A stretch of DNA of 64,000 nucleotides from Sipunculus nudus (taxonomy: Eukaryota; Annelida; Sipuncula; Golfingiida; Sipunculidae), in contig CM049311.1 of assembly GCA_026874595.1 (NCBI GenBank), positions 54,935,676 through 54,999,675 on the forward strand, given 5' to 3'. Positions 12,470 to 22,480 of the stretch are shown here, one piece after another. The position numbers were made by a program, and so were the translations under genes. Each line of letters begins with the position of its first letter. Position 1 is the stretch's first letter. The notes under the pieces were generated by a model. It was not told where the DNA came from. It worked only from the letters and a program-made list of their open reading frames with translations, and did no database searches.

Positions 12470-13722
12470 ACATGCAGTACACCGGTTTCTGATACGCATG
12501 TTCTGGCATACACAAAAATTTAACCCAATATTTTACATAACGTAATTAACAAGTTACAAACAAAGGAAACCTGCCGCCATCTCCTAATGCTGCTGATTTT
12601 AGAGTCTTCTTGTCTACGTTTAAAATATATTTTAATTATTCTATACCTTCTGATTTTTAAAACCCCATAATCCGCACCCAAATAATTATATATTAATATA
12701 TTAATATACACTACCATTTGATCAAAATGATAAAAGAGATGTTTTGTACTAACATATTAACATTTTTACTGATTTATTTAATCATACATTGTTACGGGGT
12801 GACATAAAAGCGGACCGAACTGTCTCGCTAGTGAAGCTTGCTTTTCTAGTGAAGCGGTAAGCGTTTGGTAGGCTGGACTTGTGCGCCACCGACCTGGGTT
12901 CGACTCCGGGATCGGCCCAGGATTTTCCCCTCATTTATTTGTCTTCGTAACATCATACAGCTTTGTTTGCCAAGATAATTTTGAAGAGAAAGTAGTAACA
13001 AAATATTTATAGTACGGTGCCACTTCTAACTGTTTACCATTTAAATACCATCTTTCAACATGGTGTAAAGGACCACCTTTCCTGAAAACCATAATTTTAG
13101 TTTTATCTGTAATAATATTAAAACCACATTTTTCACAAAACTTTGCAAGAGATTATTTTTTGTTGCTGTAGACTACCTACAGTATCTGCAAAATTAACCA
13201 TATCATCTGAAAATAACACAGTCATTAAATTGGAAATATAACCATTTACATATATCTCTGTGTGAAATATTACAATACTCATTTATAAATAAAGAAAATA
13301 GTAATGGACTTAACATGCAACCCTCCCTGGTACCTAATGAGCAGTTAATAAACAAAACATTTATGCCTTGTTTCAATAACACATACCACAATAAATGATG
13401 TTGTCAAAAAGCTTTTGCAAAATCAATATGTAAACAATAAAAACTTCCTTTTCTTTTACCTAAGTATTTCTGAGCTTAAGCAAACAAAACAAATGCTTGA
13501 TTAATGGTAGTATACCTCTTTCTATAACCACCCTGAGACTTGGATAAAATATTTATTTCCTCCATGTACTGACATAGTCTATTATTCAAAACGTAAGTAA
13601 ATATTTTTCCCGTAACATCCAATGATGATATCCCTCTATAACTACTAGGATCATTTAACGGACCTTTCTTGTGTATGAGAAATATTTTTGCTTTACTCAA
13701 TTCACCAGGGAGAGAGATCCCT
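12470..13722 (-). pseudogene. Non-LTR retrotransposon reverse transcriptase remnant (minus strand)
   Basis: Translated on the minus strand, the pieces follow the order of a LINE reverse transcriptase. From the high-coordinate end: ELSKAKIFLIHKKGPLNDP, then YRGISSLDVTGKIFTYVLN (fingers); HIDFAKAF (motif A) near 13400; GTREGCMLSPLLFSLFINE (motif B) at about 13270-13330; FSDD in place of YADD near 13210; then CGFNIITDKTKIMVFRKGG and a YYKYF word. Past the inserted LTR at 12789-12952 come RYRIIKIYF-type and ALGDGGRFPLFVTC words of the conserved C-terminal region. At least three frameshifts and several stops break it. The wording suits the I/Nimb or CR1/L2 groups, but I cannot fix the clade. No endonuclease domain was found to the right. 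It is absent from unit 2, so it is an insertion. Confidence 0.85.
12782..12959 (+). mobile_element. Solo LTR of a TRIM-like element, with 7-bp target duplication
   Basis: The LTR spans 12790-12952 (163 bp), starts TGTTACGGGGTGACATAAAA and ends GTCTTCGTAACA, giving TG...CA ends and a 7-bp terminal inverted repeat TGTTACG/CGTAACA. TCATACA lies at 12782-12788 and again at 12953-12959, consistent with a target duplication with one extra T at the left end. The insertion cuts the minus-strand reverse transcriptase remnant, whose reading continues on the other side. Inside the LTR are an A-box-like TAGTGAAGCGGTAAGC near 12847 and a perfect B box GGTTCGACTCC at 12898-12908. The same LTR occurs twice at 44327-44731. 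A tRNA-derived SINE is the main alternative, but the paired copies with primer-binding site argue for an LTR. Confidence 0.8.
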
Positions 13723-13749
13723 TACTGGAAATACCATAGAACAAAATAT

Positions 13750-14340
13750 TAATAAAGGCAAAACAATTACTATTACGAAGGAAACTCTTCCAAACGTTTT
13801 TATGGGAGTAAGCGGCCCAACATCAGGTGCCTTGAAAATTGATATTGGTTTCATTGCACTTTTTCCACATCATAAAACCTTTGTAACTGAATACCGAAGA
13901 GTCAACTTCATGGTGGCGACGCATAAATTGTTTTTCTGCAAAGTTCCCGATTTTTCAAGATTTCTTTCATCTGCACCTGAAACTACTGAGGATTCCTCGG
14001 AAGGCTGTGACACGTAAACTGTTTTTTTAACAGGGTAAAAATTTCCTTTGCTTTCGAAATATACAGCTTTGTTAGAATTTATACTAACTGCCTTTGTCGG
14101 GCTGATACCAACGTTTTCCTCTCTACTTAGTTCATTGTCATCAAACGATGAGTGTCCTGGTTCTTTGAACATTTACACTGTAGGTTGCTGACATTTTGCC
14201 GATCAGCTGCAGGATGCTTGCTCTATAAATATAAAGCCTCACATGTTTTAGATTTGTAAGGATCCATTTCGATATTTTAACACCTATTGGCACATCATCT
14301 TTTCATTTTTACATGTAGAGTCCTGTAAATGGTTACGCTC
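13750..14340 (-). pseudogene. Coding remnant of an unknown protein, copy in duplication unit 1
   Basis: On the minus strand, from the high-coordinate end: DVPIGVKISKWILTNLKHVR, then LYIYRASILQLIGK, then after a frame change a 100-codon open frame (13870-14172) that includes KTVYVSQPSEESSVVSGADE, then after another change VFSYKGFMMWKKCNET near 13880. The paralogue at 31640-32200 reads the same protein with conservative substitutions. Shared frames in two diverged copies indicate past coding function. The I..LILTNLKHV.L.I pattern resembles leucine-rich repeats. I do not recognise the family. A cellular exon and a transposon protein are both possible. Confidence 0.45.
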
Positions 14341-14630
14341 TTAAGCCCAAGTCACACATGGACTTTACGACAGGCAACGACCACTTGCGACCTGAAAATC
14401 GTAGATATTTTTTTAAAGGTCAGTCCTGACCTCTGACAACACGTCGTAGCTTGATCTCAGCAGACGTAAGTACTAACTAGTGGAATGTGCGAGGTTCGCA
14501 TTTCTATGGCTAAAGGCCCCTTCACATTTAAGGTGCGACCATGCAGTTTACGATCGCCTGCAACACTTTTTTCGGGGTCGTCGCAAAGGCAATCGCTAGG
14601 TGGCTTGCGAGCTGTCGCAGTCATTGCGAA
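14337..14630. mobile_element. CGA/TCG-rich short interspersed element (MITE-like), copy 1
   Basis: The segment begins TTAAGCCCAAGTCACACATG and continues with words such as GACAGGCAACGACC, TTGCGACCTGAAAATCGTAG, AAAGGCCCCTTCACATTTAA and TTTACGATCGCCTGCAACAC. The paralogue at 32210-32470 shares these in order. A third element with the same vocabulary, in another arrangement, is at 38330-38680. The style CCCCTTCACA plus many TCGC/GCGA words is typical of short non-autonomous elements in invertebrate genomes. Exact ends are unresolved. It carries the start of a 153-codon plus-strand frame (14485-14946) that runs on into the neighbouring satellite and is not a gene. Confidence 0.4.
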
Positions 14631-15815
14631 ATGGGTAACAGAGACCTTATTTCTGGTTTCTACGGAGATTTTACATGGACCTCCCTGGAAGTCTAAGAAG
14701 TTTCTACGTCTAATGGTTACGATTTGTGCCCTGTTAACGGGTGACCACATCTTTGAAGGCCTAAAAAAATACGTAAAATTAAAAAAAAAATCAAGGTTGT
14801 GCCACCATACTGCAGGAACTGATGAAACTTTCCATGATGAATATGCAAAGAATCATGTTGATCAATGCATTAGTTTATCAGATACTGGAGATTTTGTATC
14901 ATTTTTTATTATTATTCTGGGGGATACTTCTGAACCCCATAGATAGGAGGAAGTTGGTAACAGAGACCTAATTTCAGGTGTCCAGGGAGATTTTTCATGG
15001 ACCTCCCTTGATGTCAAGATAGAAGTTTCAATGTCCAATGGTTACGATTTGTGCCCTGTTAACAGGTGAACACATCTTTGAAGGTCTCAAAAGCAGAGTA
15101 AAAATGCAAAAGTTGAAAAACAAAATCTAGGCGGCCCCACTAGTCTGTAGGAATGATGAAACACTCCATGATGGATATGCATGCAAAGAATCATTGTGGT
15201 CAATGTATTAGTTGTTCAGATACTTTAGCTTTAGTATCAATTTTTTCATTACTCGGGGGTACTTCTGAGCCCAATAACTAGGATGAAATGGGTAACATAG
15301 ACCTAAATTTAGCATTTCTAGGGAGATTTGCATGCACCTCCTGGTTGTCTAGGAAGTTTCTACGTCCAGTGGTTACGATTTGTCCCATGTTCACATGTGA
15401 CCACTTCTTTGAAGGTCTCAAGGGAAAAAATGCTTAAAAATTCGTATTATCAAGGTGCACCACCAGTGGGCATAAACTGGTAAAATATCCATGATCATTT
15501 AGCATAAAAAGAATCAAGACGATCAAAGCATTAGTTATTCCGATAATGGAGCTTTTGTATCAAGTTTCAATGATTCGGTGGGGGGGGGGGGGGTCTTTTC
15601 GAGTCCCTTAGCTCAAAGGATATGGGTACCAGAGACGTTATTTCAGGTTCCTACGGAGATTTTTCATGGACCTCCAAGGATGTCAAGTTACAAGACTCAA
15701 GGTCCTGTGGTTATGATTTGTGCCTGGTTAACGGAAGGACAGACGGACGTCCCGACGGATGGACGACGGACAAAGAGTGATTACTATAGCTCAGAAGACT
15801 TTCAGTCAGCTGAGC
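14629..15815 (+). repeat. 330-bp tandem satellite, locus 1 (about 3.5 units plus tail)
   Basis: Units begin near 14629, 14954, 15291 and 15625 with GGTAACAGAGACCTTATTTC-like words, a period of about 322-337 bp. Within each unit the order is GAGATTTTTCATGGACCTCC, GGTTACGATTTGTGCCCTGT, TCTTTGAAGGTCTCAAAA, an A-rich tract, GCAGGAACTGATGAAAC, TCCATGATGAATATG, CAGATACTGGAGCTTTTGTA, then a G tract and TACTTCTGAGCCCC. The last unit breaks off after TGTGCCTGGTTAACG into a tail of GACGGACG-type words ending AGCTCAGAAGACTTTCAGTC then AGCTGAGCT. The same units and tail recur at 23640-24235. The tail-plus-tandem layout resembles non-autonomous elements with core repeats. The whole block interrupts the segmental duplication. 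Confidence 0.85.
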
Positions 15816-15989
15816 TCCATAGATATAAAAACACAGCATTAGTTAAATTCCTGTGTACATTTAGGAAAAGAAACTCACGGATACTTTCACTTTCGTTAAA
15901 AACTTTAGAGATGTTACTTGAGTAAACAAAATGGGCGGTTTGCGACCACGCGACATGAATAATCTAGTTACTTTGACAGCTCTTCCTTC

Positions 15990-16110
15990 TTTGAAAGAAA
16001 TGACGTCAGGAAATTCCCCGTTGACATCCGCCTTTGCCCTGATCAATAACGTTTATTGTTTACTGTAAGTTAAAGCCTGTCCAAAATGGATATCATGCGC
16101 ACGCGGGGGT
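15990..16110. promoter_or_regulatory. CRE plus NRF1-like pair retained in both duplication copies
   Basis: TGACGTCA (a full CRE palindrome) lies at 16001-16008 and a CATGCGCACGCGG word (NRF1-like, imperfect) near 16095. In the paralogue, TGACGTCA is at 39048-39055 and CTGCGCATGCGGG near 39143. Both lie in a locally GC-richer stretch of about 250 bp. That two such motifs survive in both copies is suggestive of a promoter, but no transcript evidence or downstream gene is visible. Confidence 0.25.
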
Positions 16111-17307
16111 TGATACAAGATTACCAGAACAAAAGAATTTAAGGTTCTTCTATTTAACGACCTGATGGACGTCTCGCCTGTGTATTATCAAAACATTTTT
16201 GTAGGTGTATCAAGATTAATTCTGTATAAGAATCAAACTTGTTTATCTCCAGTTGATGGACGAATACAGGGCGCGTTTATTGGAGGGGGAAGAGGCGCGC
16301 GCTCCCCCCTTTTTTAAGGAAGGATTACATATGGCATAAAGGGTGGCTGTCAGCTGTTATCCCAGCGAAGGACCTTTACTTTTCAGGTACTTTTAAAATT
16401 TAAACTAAACCGACTGAAGCTCGCACATACACTCAAATAGATGAGAACGGCGTGTGTTATATAACATAAAAAATATATTAAAAGTAGACCTACAATTCTC
16501 GAGACAGACGTTGCACGCGCAATGTACAATAATCCTTAGAGTCTATATGATTATACTGATACACAGTATTAATCCTGACACTCGCCGTAAGCACTCATCA
16601 CAGAAAGTTCGCCTGGCACCACTGCCGCTGGTCACGTGACTTAGGTATGCACTCCAGGCGGAGTCCAGGCGGGTTTTCCACTGTACACATCGCCGCAAAA
16701 CAAATCACTGGCTTGACAGAGTCTTTACTCTTGAAGTTCCGCTTAGCTGAATTGCTGACAGAAAGACTCAAAGCATTCTCTGTAGTATCACTCTCAGGCA
16801 ACATCTGTCCTTATATAATTACCCTGGGTATATCTAGTAGTCTGTACCGGATTATATTACTGCACTCGACAATATTCGGTACCGTACACATTGATCACCG
16901 AATCAATTGTCCTTGTCTGTTTGTTGGGCTTCACCATGGGAGAAACACATCGGCTGCTTACAAGCCAATCTGTAAACACTGTAAAAACTGTCAGACTCGA
17001 CTTCTAGCGTGCTGACTTAGGAGACTGTACCTTTGCTTTCGTATTTCCAGCATATATACTGATGATTACGTCACACATCCTGACCGCTCTCTTGGCCTGT
17101 TGTTTAGTGCATGAATACTAAAATGGATATGCCTCCAGAGCCTCAAGTATGGGAAAACTCAAGTATGAGAAAACTCGTTGTCTTTGAAGTCTTCAGTAAA
17201 CAATGGTATTTGAGGGAACCGGCTAGACTGTGACGAGTAAGAACCAATTCTCACGAAATTACGATTGTACGGAAACCAACGTCAAATAAAACTCCATGGT
17301 TCTCCGC

Positions 17308-17334
17308 CCCCCCCCCCCCCACCCCCACCCCACG
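17308..17334. repeat. C-rich tract
   Basis: About 16 C, then ACCCCCACCCC. It is low-complexity and hence G-quadruplex-capable on the minus strand. Confidence 0.95.
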
Positions 17335-18137
17335 AACCCACACTAACGTCGATACATGACATGCATACTATCATTTTCTTGAATATTCTGTACCATAATA
17401 ATATAAAATAAACAAGTCACATTTCTCTGGTGACACCAGAACAAAAACAAATGGATTCAGATTACCTGTCACGTGTTATGTGATACCCTGATATTTCTAT
17501 CAACCTGAATGAATATAGGTAAAATGTCATATTAGCATTTCTTTTTGTCTGTCTGATTAATCTGTCACTTTTGGTTTCAAAGGTAAAAGTAAAACTTTGA
17601 ATCGTAGACGAACTTTGAAATATAAAAAGAATTTATATAATTCATAAGATAACCAATGGTCTGATATCTGATTAACCTGCCAGGGTTTTCCGAGAAAAGA
17701 ACTTCTAGCAGTCAGACAAGAGGAGAATCAAAGGTCTCCCATGAGAGGTTTAAGAGATGAGACGGAACAGTCGCAGACGTGAAAGGGAAACGTTAGAAGA
17801 GCATTGCCTATCGTCCTGATCGGCAACTTAACCTAACATGTGAACTAAATCTATTAGTCGGAGGTTTCAAGCCTCAGATATACAACACCTGAAACCGATT
17901 TCATGTCTAATCCACCTATGAAATATACGAATAGTTTTATTGTTGTATTAAACCCTTTAAAATACTTGTAGGTCCACTCATTTGGTTAGACTTTCTGAGG
18001 TCATATATTTCATATTGAATTCTGAAATATTTTGAAGATTTTCATTATCCTACAACATTTCGCTTATCTTAACAGAGAGTGTTCGAAATTCAGCGCAATC
18101 TAAAATTAAGGAAGAAAAGGGTTAACAGCGCTTTAAT

Positions 18138-18170
18138 ACACACACACACGCACGCACACACACACATATA
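18138..18170. repeat. (CA)n-type microsatellite
   Basis: TACACACACACACGCACGCACACACACACATATATG. The block of unit 2 that follows this point begins with a long (TA)n at 43345, so both copies carry dinucleotide expansions near one breakpoint. Confidence 0.95.
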
Positions 18171-19319
18171 TGTATCATTTTGACTCAATTTTGACTCAGG
18201 CTATTAAAACGCTTTTTCCTTCTTCTGACTGTGAATCTTAATCCCTCCTTCAATTAGTCCGGTAGATGCTACACTAAATCTTGTTTGAGGGTCTTAATTT
18301 TTTCTTTGTGAATTTAGTTTGCCAATATATCAAGTGTGAAAAATATGCTGGTTAGACCACTGTCAGCCATGGTTAACTTGAGTAAATTAGCATCAATCAG
18401 AATGGCCGCCAAAATAATAGCAAAAATGCAATGATAATCTCAACATTCGACATATAAGGTCATTCAATACATTTAGTCTAGGGTATTATGACTCAAAGAA
18501 TTCAATTCTGGTATTAAGTATATATACAATTCTGACTGAACGTTTGTTTGCTTGTGACTGTGAATTTCAACCCCTCCTTCAATTAGGGTGGTTTATTGGT
18601 TTAACACCCACCGAAGTTCTAGATTGCTCAATTACAGAAGTGGTGTTGCTTCAGGAAAAATGTCACTCCATTTTCTTTCTCCGCAGAGAATTAAGTCGCT
18701 AAAGGCTGAAGCTATTTTTAGGTAACGGTTACATAGGCCTTTGCTAGACTGGTCAAGTAAAGCGGCTTCTTTCACAGGGTATATCACTGCTTAGTGTTAT
18801 ACCTTTCAATTTACTTTATATCAGCCAGAAAGGAGATGTTTCGACAAATATGAAACTGGGTTTGTTTGATGAAAAACAATATTCCTTGATATACTTTATG
18901 AAAAGTAATACGAACACCAGATATTATTCATACTAACACTTATTTATTGTAGATTTATTATGATAATAACACTCTTTGAGTAAAGTTTGAGATGATAACA
19001 GCGTGATGTAATGTGTCTAGAGCCTGGATCACTTTCTTGCCGTCTTGTATATAATTAAGGAATAGTAATACAATAATATTACATTACTAGTGCCTGCAAT
19101 CGGCAAAGACATTCAGTGGTGATTCATATATTATGTTATTTTATTCCGCAGGTTTCTATTTCGTGTTTATACCTTTTTCATCAAGCCACAATAAACCATT
19201 AAGTCATGACTCACAGGCCATTTTAAAATGAACTGATAAGGCCTGGGACCTATGACACCAGTCATAACTGAAGAGCCGTTTCAAGGGTCGGTATTGCCGG
19301 AGCAGTATAAAAGTATACC

Positions 19320-19345
19320 CATTTGATATCTATTTAAAGGTACTT
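19320..19345. other. Putative empty target site matching the TRIM insertion in unit 2
   Basis: Unit 1 reads TTGATATCTATTTAAAGGTA. Unit 2 reads AATATATCTATTT before the LTR at 44327 and TTTAAATAG after the LTR end at 44731. The flanks of the element align on both sides with uninterrupted unit 1 sequence, so this position looks like the pre-insertion state, with a 3-4-bp target duplication (TTT or ATTT) in unit 2. Confidence 0.5.
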
Positions 19346-19827
19346 TTTCACATACCAATTATGATTTAATATTCAGGCAAAATAGTAAATTCTCCTAACA
19401 ATATATTAAGGTATATGAAAATTATATTTCATTCATGAACGATTTGCTTACTCTTGTTGACGAGTGGAAATACGCTTGAATCAGCCCGATTGGTGGCGTA
19501 TAAAATAAAAAGTGCGCGCAAACCACCTGGTTCCCTTACCGCGCATTTTTGAAACTTCAAACCGATGTTTCTTCAGTTTATCTTCCTTGATTTTACCTCT
19601 CCTGGTTTGGGAGTTGTCGCGCATGTCGTGTTTGGATGCTGTCGTGGTCACGTAGCCTTTTCACGTTTTATTGTTAAATAGAAGCGTCTGTCTGTATATT
19701 CATGCAGTAAAAGGCAATTTTGTGTAAAAAAACCTTCGTTATCAATCATAATATTCTAGATACGTGATGAGGTAAACTCAAAATTGTGAAAATAACTGAT
19801 GGCGCTCGAACAGAAAAATGAACCCGC

Positions 19828-19854
19828 CCCCCCCCCCCCCCCCCCCCCCCCCCC
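19828..19854. repeat. Poly-C tract
   Basis: About 26 consecutive C. The apparent poly-proline open frame over it is an artefact of the homopolymer. Confidence 0.95.
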
Positions 19855-20289
19855 GAAAACGCCCGGCATCATTTGCTGACAGTTCGAGACCTAAAAAAAA
19901 AACCTGGACAATTCCACGTAGGGATTGCGTAACAACGGTTGAATGTCTTCACTGCCAATCATTATATACATGTACATGCAAGGATTATGACACGCCTGTC
20001 AGGTGTATTATGCCTTTGGTCAACTTTAGAAACGGCAACAGTGAAAATCCACAGTTAACTACCGGAGGCCGCATTGATAGCCAATAAGCGATAGACACTG
20101 ACAATCCCCGCTGGCTTATTATTATTTTTATTTTTAATTTTTTTTGGGGGGGGGGGGAGCTGGCATGGTCCGAGGTGATTATACATATTAACCGTCACTA
20201 AAATAGGTCGAACCAACAACAATTTCACACCATGAGCAGATCAGTCGCGTCCCATTCATAAAATGCTATTGTAAAACCTATCACACAGC

Positions 20290-20345
20290 AGAACTTGTGA
20301 CCCATGGGTCATACGCTCTTTACACAGGGCTTCACCTATAGGCCC
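20290..20345. repeat. Dispersed repeat with TGACCCATGGGTCA palindrome
   Basis: TGACCCATGGGTCA at 20298-20311 is a perfect 14-bp palindrome followed by TACGCTCTTTACACAGGGCT. Similar cores occur at about 267 and 46390. They are fragments of a shared dispersed repeat. Confidence 0.4.
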
Positions 20346-20424
20346 AATACCTATATCGTAAGCGCTGTTTGTTTTGACCTCGTATCCTGAATCGCTACAC
20401 CAGATGAGACCCAGATGGTCTAAA

Positions 20425-21412
20425 AAATAGGGGGGGGGGGCTGGAGATGCTTAAAAATTAAAAAAAAAAATAAGGTGGAACCACTAATCTGCAGGAACTG
20501 ATAAAAAAATCCATGATCAATATGTATACAAAGGATCTTGGTTATCAATGCATAAGTTGTACTGGAGCTTATGTATCATTTTTTCTAAATTATTCGGGGG
20601 GGGGGGGGGGGGGGGGGGTGGGGGGGTTGCGGATTTTTACGAGCCCAAGGATTTTTATAACAGAGCTCGAAGGATTTTAGTAACAGAACCCTAATTTCAG
20701 GTTTCCAAAGATATTTTTTCATGGACCTCCCATGATGTAAAGAAAGGAGATTTCAGGTCCAGCGGTAACGATTTGTGCCCTGTTAACAGACGACAGCTTC
20801 TCTGAAGGTCTCAAATATAAAAAAACCGTAAAAATTGTTAATAAAATATAAAAAATACAGGTTACAACACCAATCTACAGGAACTGATGAAGCATTCCAT
20901 GAATAATAATCATGCAAAGAATCGTGGTAATAAATGGATGAGTTATTCAGATACTGGAGCTTTTGTATCAATTTTTTTATTATTTGGGCCGGGGGGGGGG
21001 GGGTGGAGGGGATGGGGGTACTTACAAGCCCCATAGCTCGGAGGATATGAGTAACAGAGACCTAATTTCAGACTTCGGAGGAGATTTATCAATTTGTGAC
21101 CTGTCAACAGACAACAGCTTCTTGAATGCAAAGCTCGAAGGATTTTGGTAACAGAGCCCCAGTTTCAGGTTTCCTGAGATATTTTTTCATGGACCTCCCA
21201 TGATGAAAAAAAAGGAGATTTCATGTCCAGCGGTAACGAAAAAATCGTAAAAATTGTAAAAAAAATACAGGTTGCAACACCAGTCTACAGAAACTGATGA
21301 AGCATTCTATGAAAAATAAACATGCAAAGGATCGTGGTAATCAATGGATGAGTTATTCAGATACTCGAGCTTTTGTCTCAATTTTTTTATTATTTGGGCT
21401 AGGAGGGGTCAC
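20425..21412 (+). repeat. 330-bp tandem satellite, locus 2 (partial and rearranged units)
   Basis: It starts with a partial unit (G tract, GCTGGAGATGCTTAAAAATT, then GCAGGAACTGAT). A nearly full unit at 20640-20990 follows, then a truncated unit to about 21130, and a further unit to about 21410 that misses the ACAGATGACCACATC part. The 20640 and 21130 units are more alike to each other (GAAGGATTTTAGTAACAGA versus GAAGGATTTTGGTAACAGA, CCTCCCATGATG, ACAGGTTGCAACACC) than to locus 1 units, which points to local homogenisation. The G tracts reach 23 G plus 7 G at 20596-20626 and about 13 at 20990. Open frames over these are artefacts. Confidence 0.8.
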
Positions 21413-22077
21413 CGTGCACCCAGTCTAGGATTTTATGACATAGGTATTTTTAGAACCCTAAGTATGTCCGATTCATTTTTTAGAACCCTAAGTATGTCCA
21501 ATTAATGAATTAAGATTTATCATTGATTACTTTGGGATATACTACCCCTTTATGTCTTTCAAAGACATTACTTCAAATAAACTGCATTGAGTTTGCAAAA
21601 AGTGAGAAAAAAGTCACTGACAACAATAATCATAAAAAATATAATGTGTTTTGTTGATTAAGCAATTAATTATCTTACATATAAAATATCCAAAAAGAAC
21701 AGCTTTTTCTTTAATTTTTCCAAACAGATTATTTTTGAGATGATTTTGCATTTCCAAATTTCTAGTGCAATAATACATTCGTTCCTGACATTCTTACCAA
21801 TTCAGTTGATAAAATTATGAATATTTGACCATACACACCTGCAATGAATGACCCATTAAATTTTATGGTAATCCCTTGTTTATAAGACGATGTGGTGTTC
21901 CATGTTCCTCTCCATATGCAATGATTTTCACTGTGATGCTTCTTAGATACTATGAATTGTTATTCGTCTGAACCTGAAGGTTTTATATGTTTTAAAAATA
22001 ATGGAACCCTTCCTTGAGCAATTTCTTTACATATAATAATTTAACAAAAATAATCATATTTCAGCCATAATATAAGA
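21413..22077 (+). repeat. About 650-bp dispersed repeat, copy 1
   Basis: It opens GGTCACCGTGCACCCAGTCT and contains TAGAACCCTAAGTATGTCC twice in a row (21451 and 21481). Later words are GAATATTTGACCATACACAC and GTTCCATGTTCCTCTCC. It is followed directly by a second, shortened copy in the same orientation. No open frame is present. Composition and lack of coding suggest a non-autonomous element or satellite monomer. Confidence 0.65.
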
Positions 22078-22480
22078 ATGGTTACCGTGCACCCCCTCTG
22101 GGTTTTTATGACATGGGTATTTTAAGAACTCCAAATATGTCCAATTAAAGAATTAAGATGTTAAAATTGATTATTTTAGGATGCATTATACCCTTTCATG
22201 GAACTGAGAGAAGGAGAGAGGGAGAGAGACAATCGTGTCATTTCGCACAACAACCGCGGACAGGTAGCCTTGATAAAGGGGTAGGGGTATGTAAATGCTT
22301 ATAGCTCGCTTAACACTTGATAAATTTTCATTCTAATAAACTGTATTGTATTTGCAAACAGTTGGAAAAAGTCACTGATAGAAATAATCATATTTTTTAC
22401 ACTTTTTGGTGATGAAGCAATTAATTATGATATTAATAAAACATCAGAAAACGTCAGAAATTGAATATTTAGTAGAAATC
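22078..22480 (+). repeat. About 650-bp dispersed repeat, copy 2 (direct, partial)
   Basis: GGTTACCGTGCACCCCCTCT at 22080 restarts the pattern of 21410. ACTCCAAATATGTCCAATTA and AAAAAGTCACTGATAGAAAT follow in the order of copy 1. The copy carries an insertion at about 22200-22310 (GAGAGAGGGAGAGAGAC, then ACCGCGGACAGGTAGCCTTG) that is absent from copy 1 but present in inverted form at 23493-23562. Confidence 0.65.

Larger units (their letters stand above)
15855..19570. repeat. Segmental duplication unit 1, right part (SD-c)
   Basis: It aligns in order with 38905-40560 and then 43410-44930. Examples are GTAAACAAAATGGGCGGTTT (15924) with 38970, GTCCAAAATGGATAT (16079) with 39126, AAAACAAATGGATTCAGATT (17443) with 39781, CTGATCGGCAACTTAACCTA (17817) with 40174, and GAGTGGAAATACGCTTG near 19465 with 44850. 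By eye the copies look roughly 75-85% identical in the better parts. No coding frame is preserved in both copies. Private features here are a C-rich tract at 17308-17325 and a (CA)n at 18138-18167. Confidence 0.8.

Noticed and set aside
12830-12925. Functional tRNA gene
   Set aside because: The A and B boxes are present, but the T stem has a mismatch, no 7-bp acceptor pairing was found, and the sequence lies inside an LTR.
14485-14946. 153-codon plus-strand open frame
   Set aside because: It begins in the CGA-rich short element and ends in the first unit of the 330-bp satellite. No family motif, and the paralogous element copy is not open.
16647-17015. 122-codon plus-strand open frame in unit 1
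   Set aside because: No domain. The corresponding part of unit 2 (about 39330-39780) does not align or keep a frame.
19818-20087. Proline-rich 89-codon protein
   Set aside because: It starts in a C26 homopolymer. Removing the homopolymer leaves no recognisable protein.
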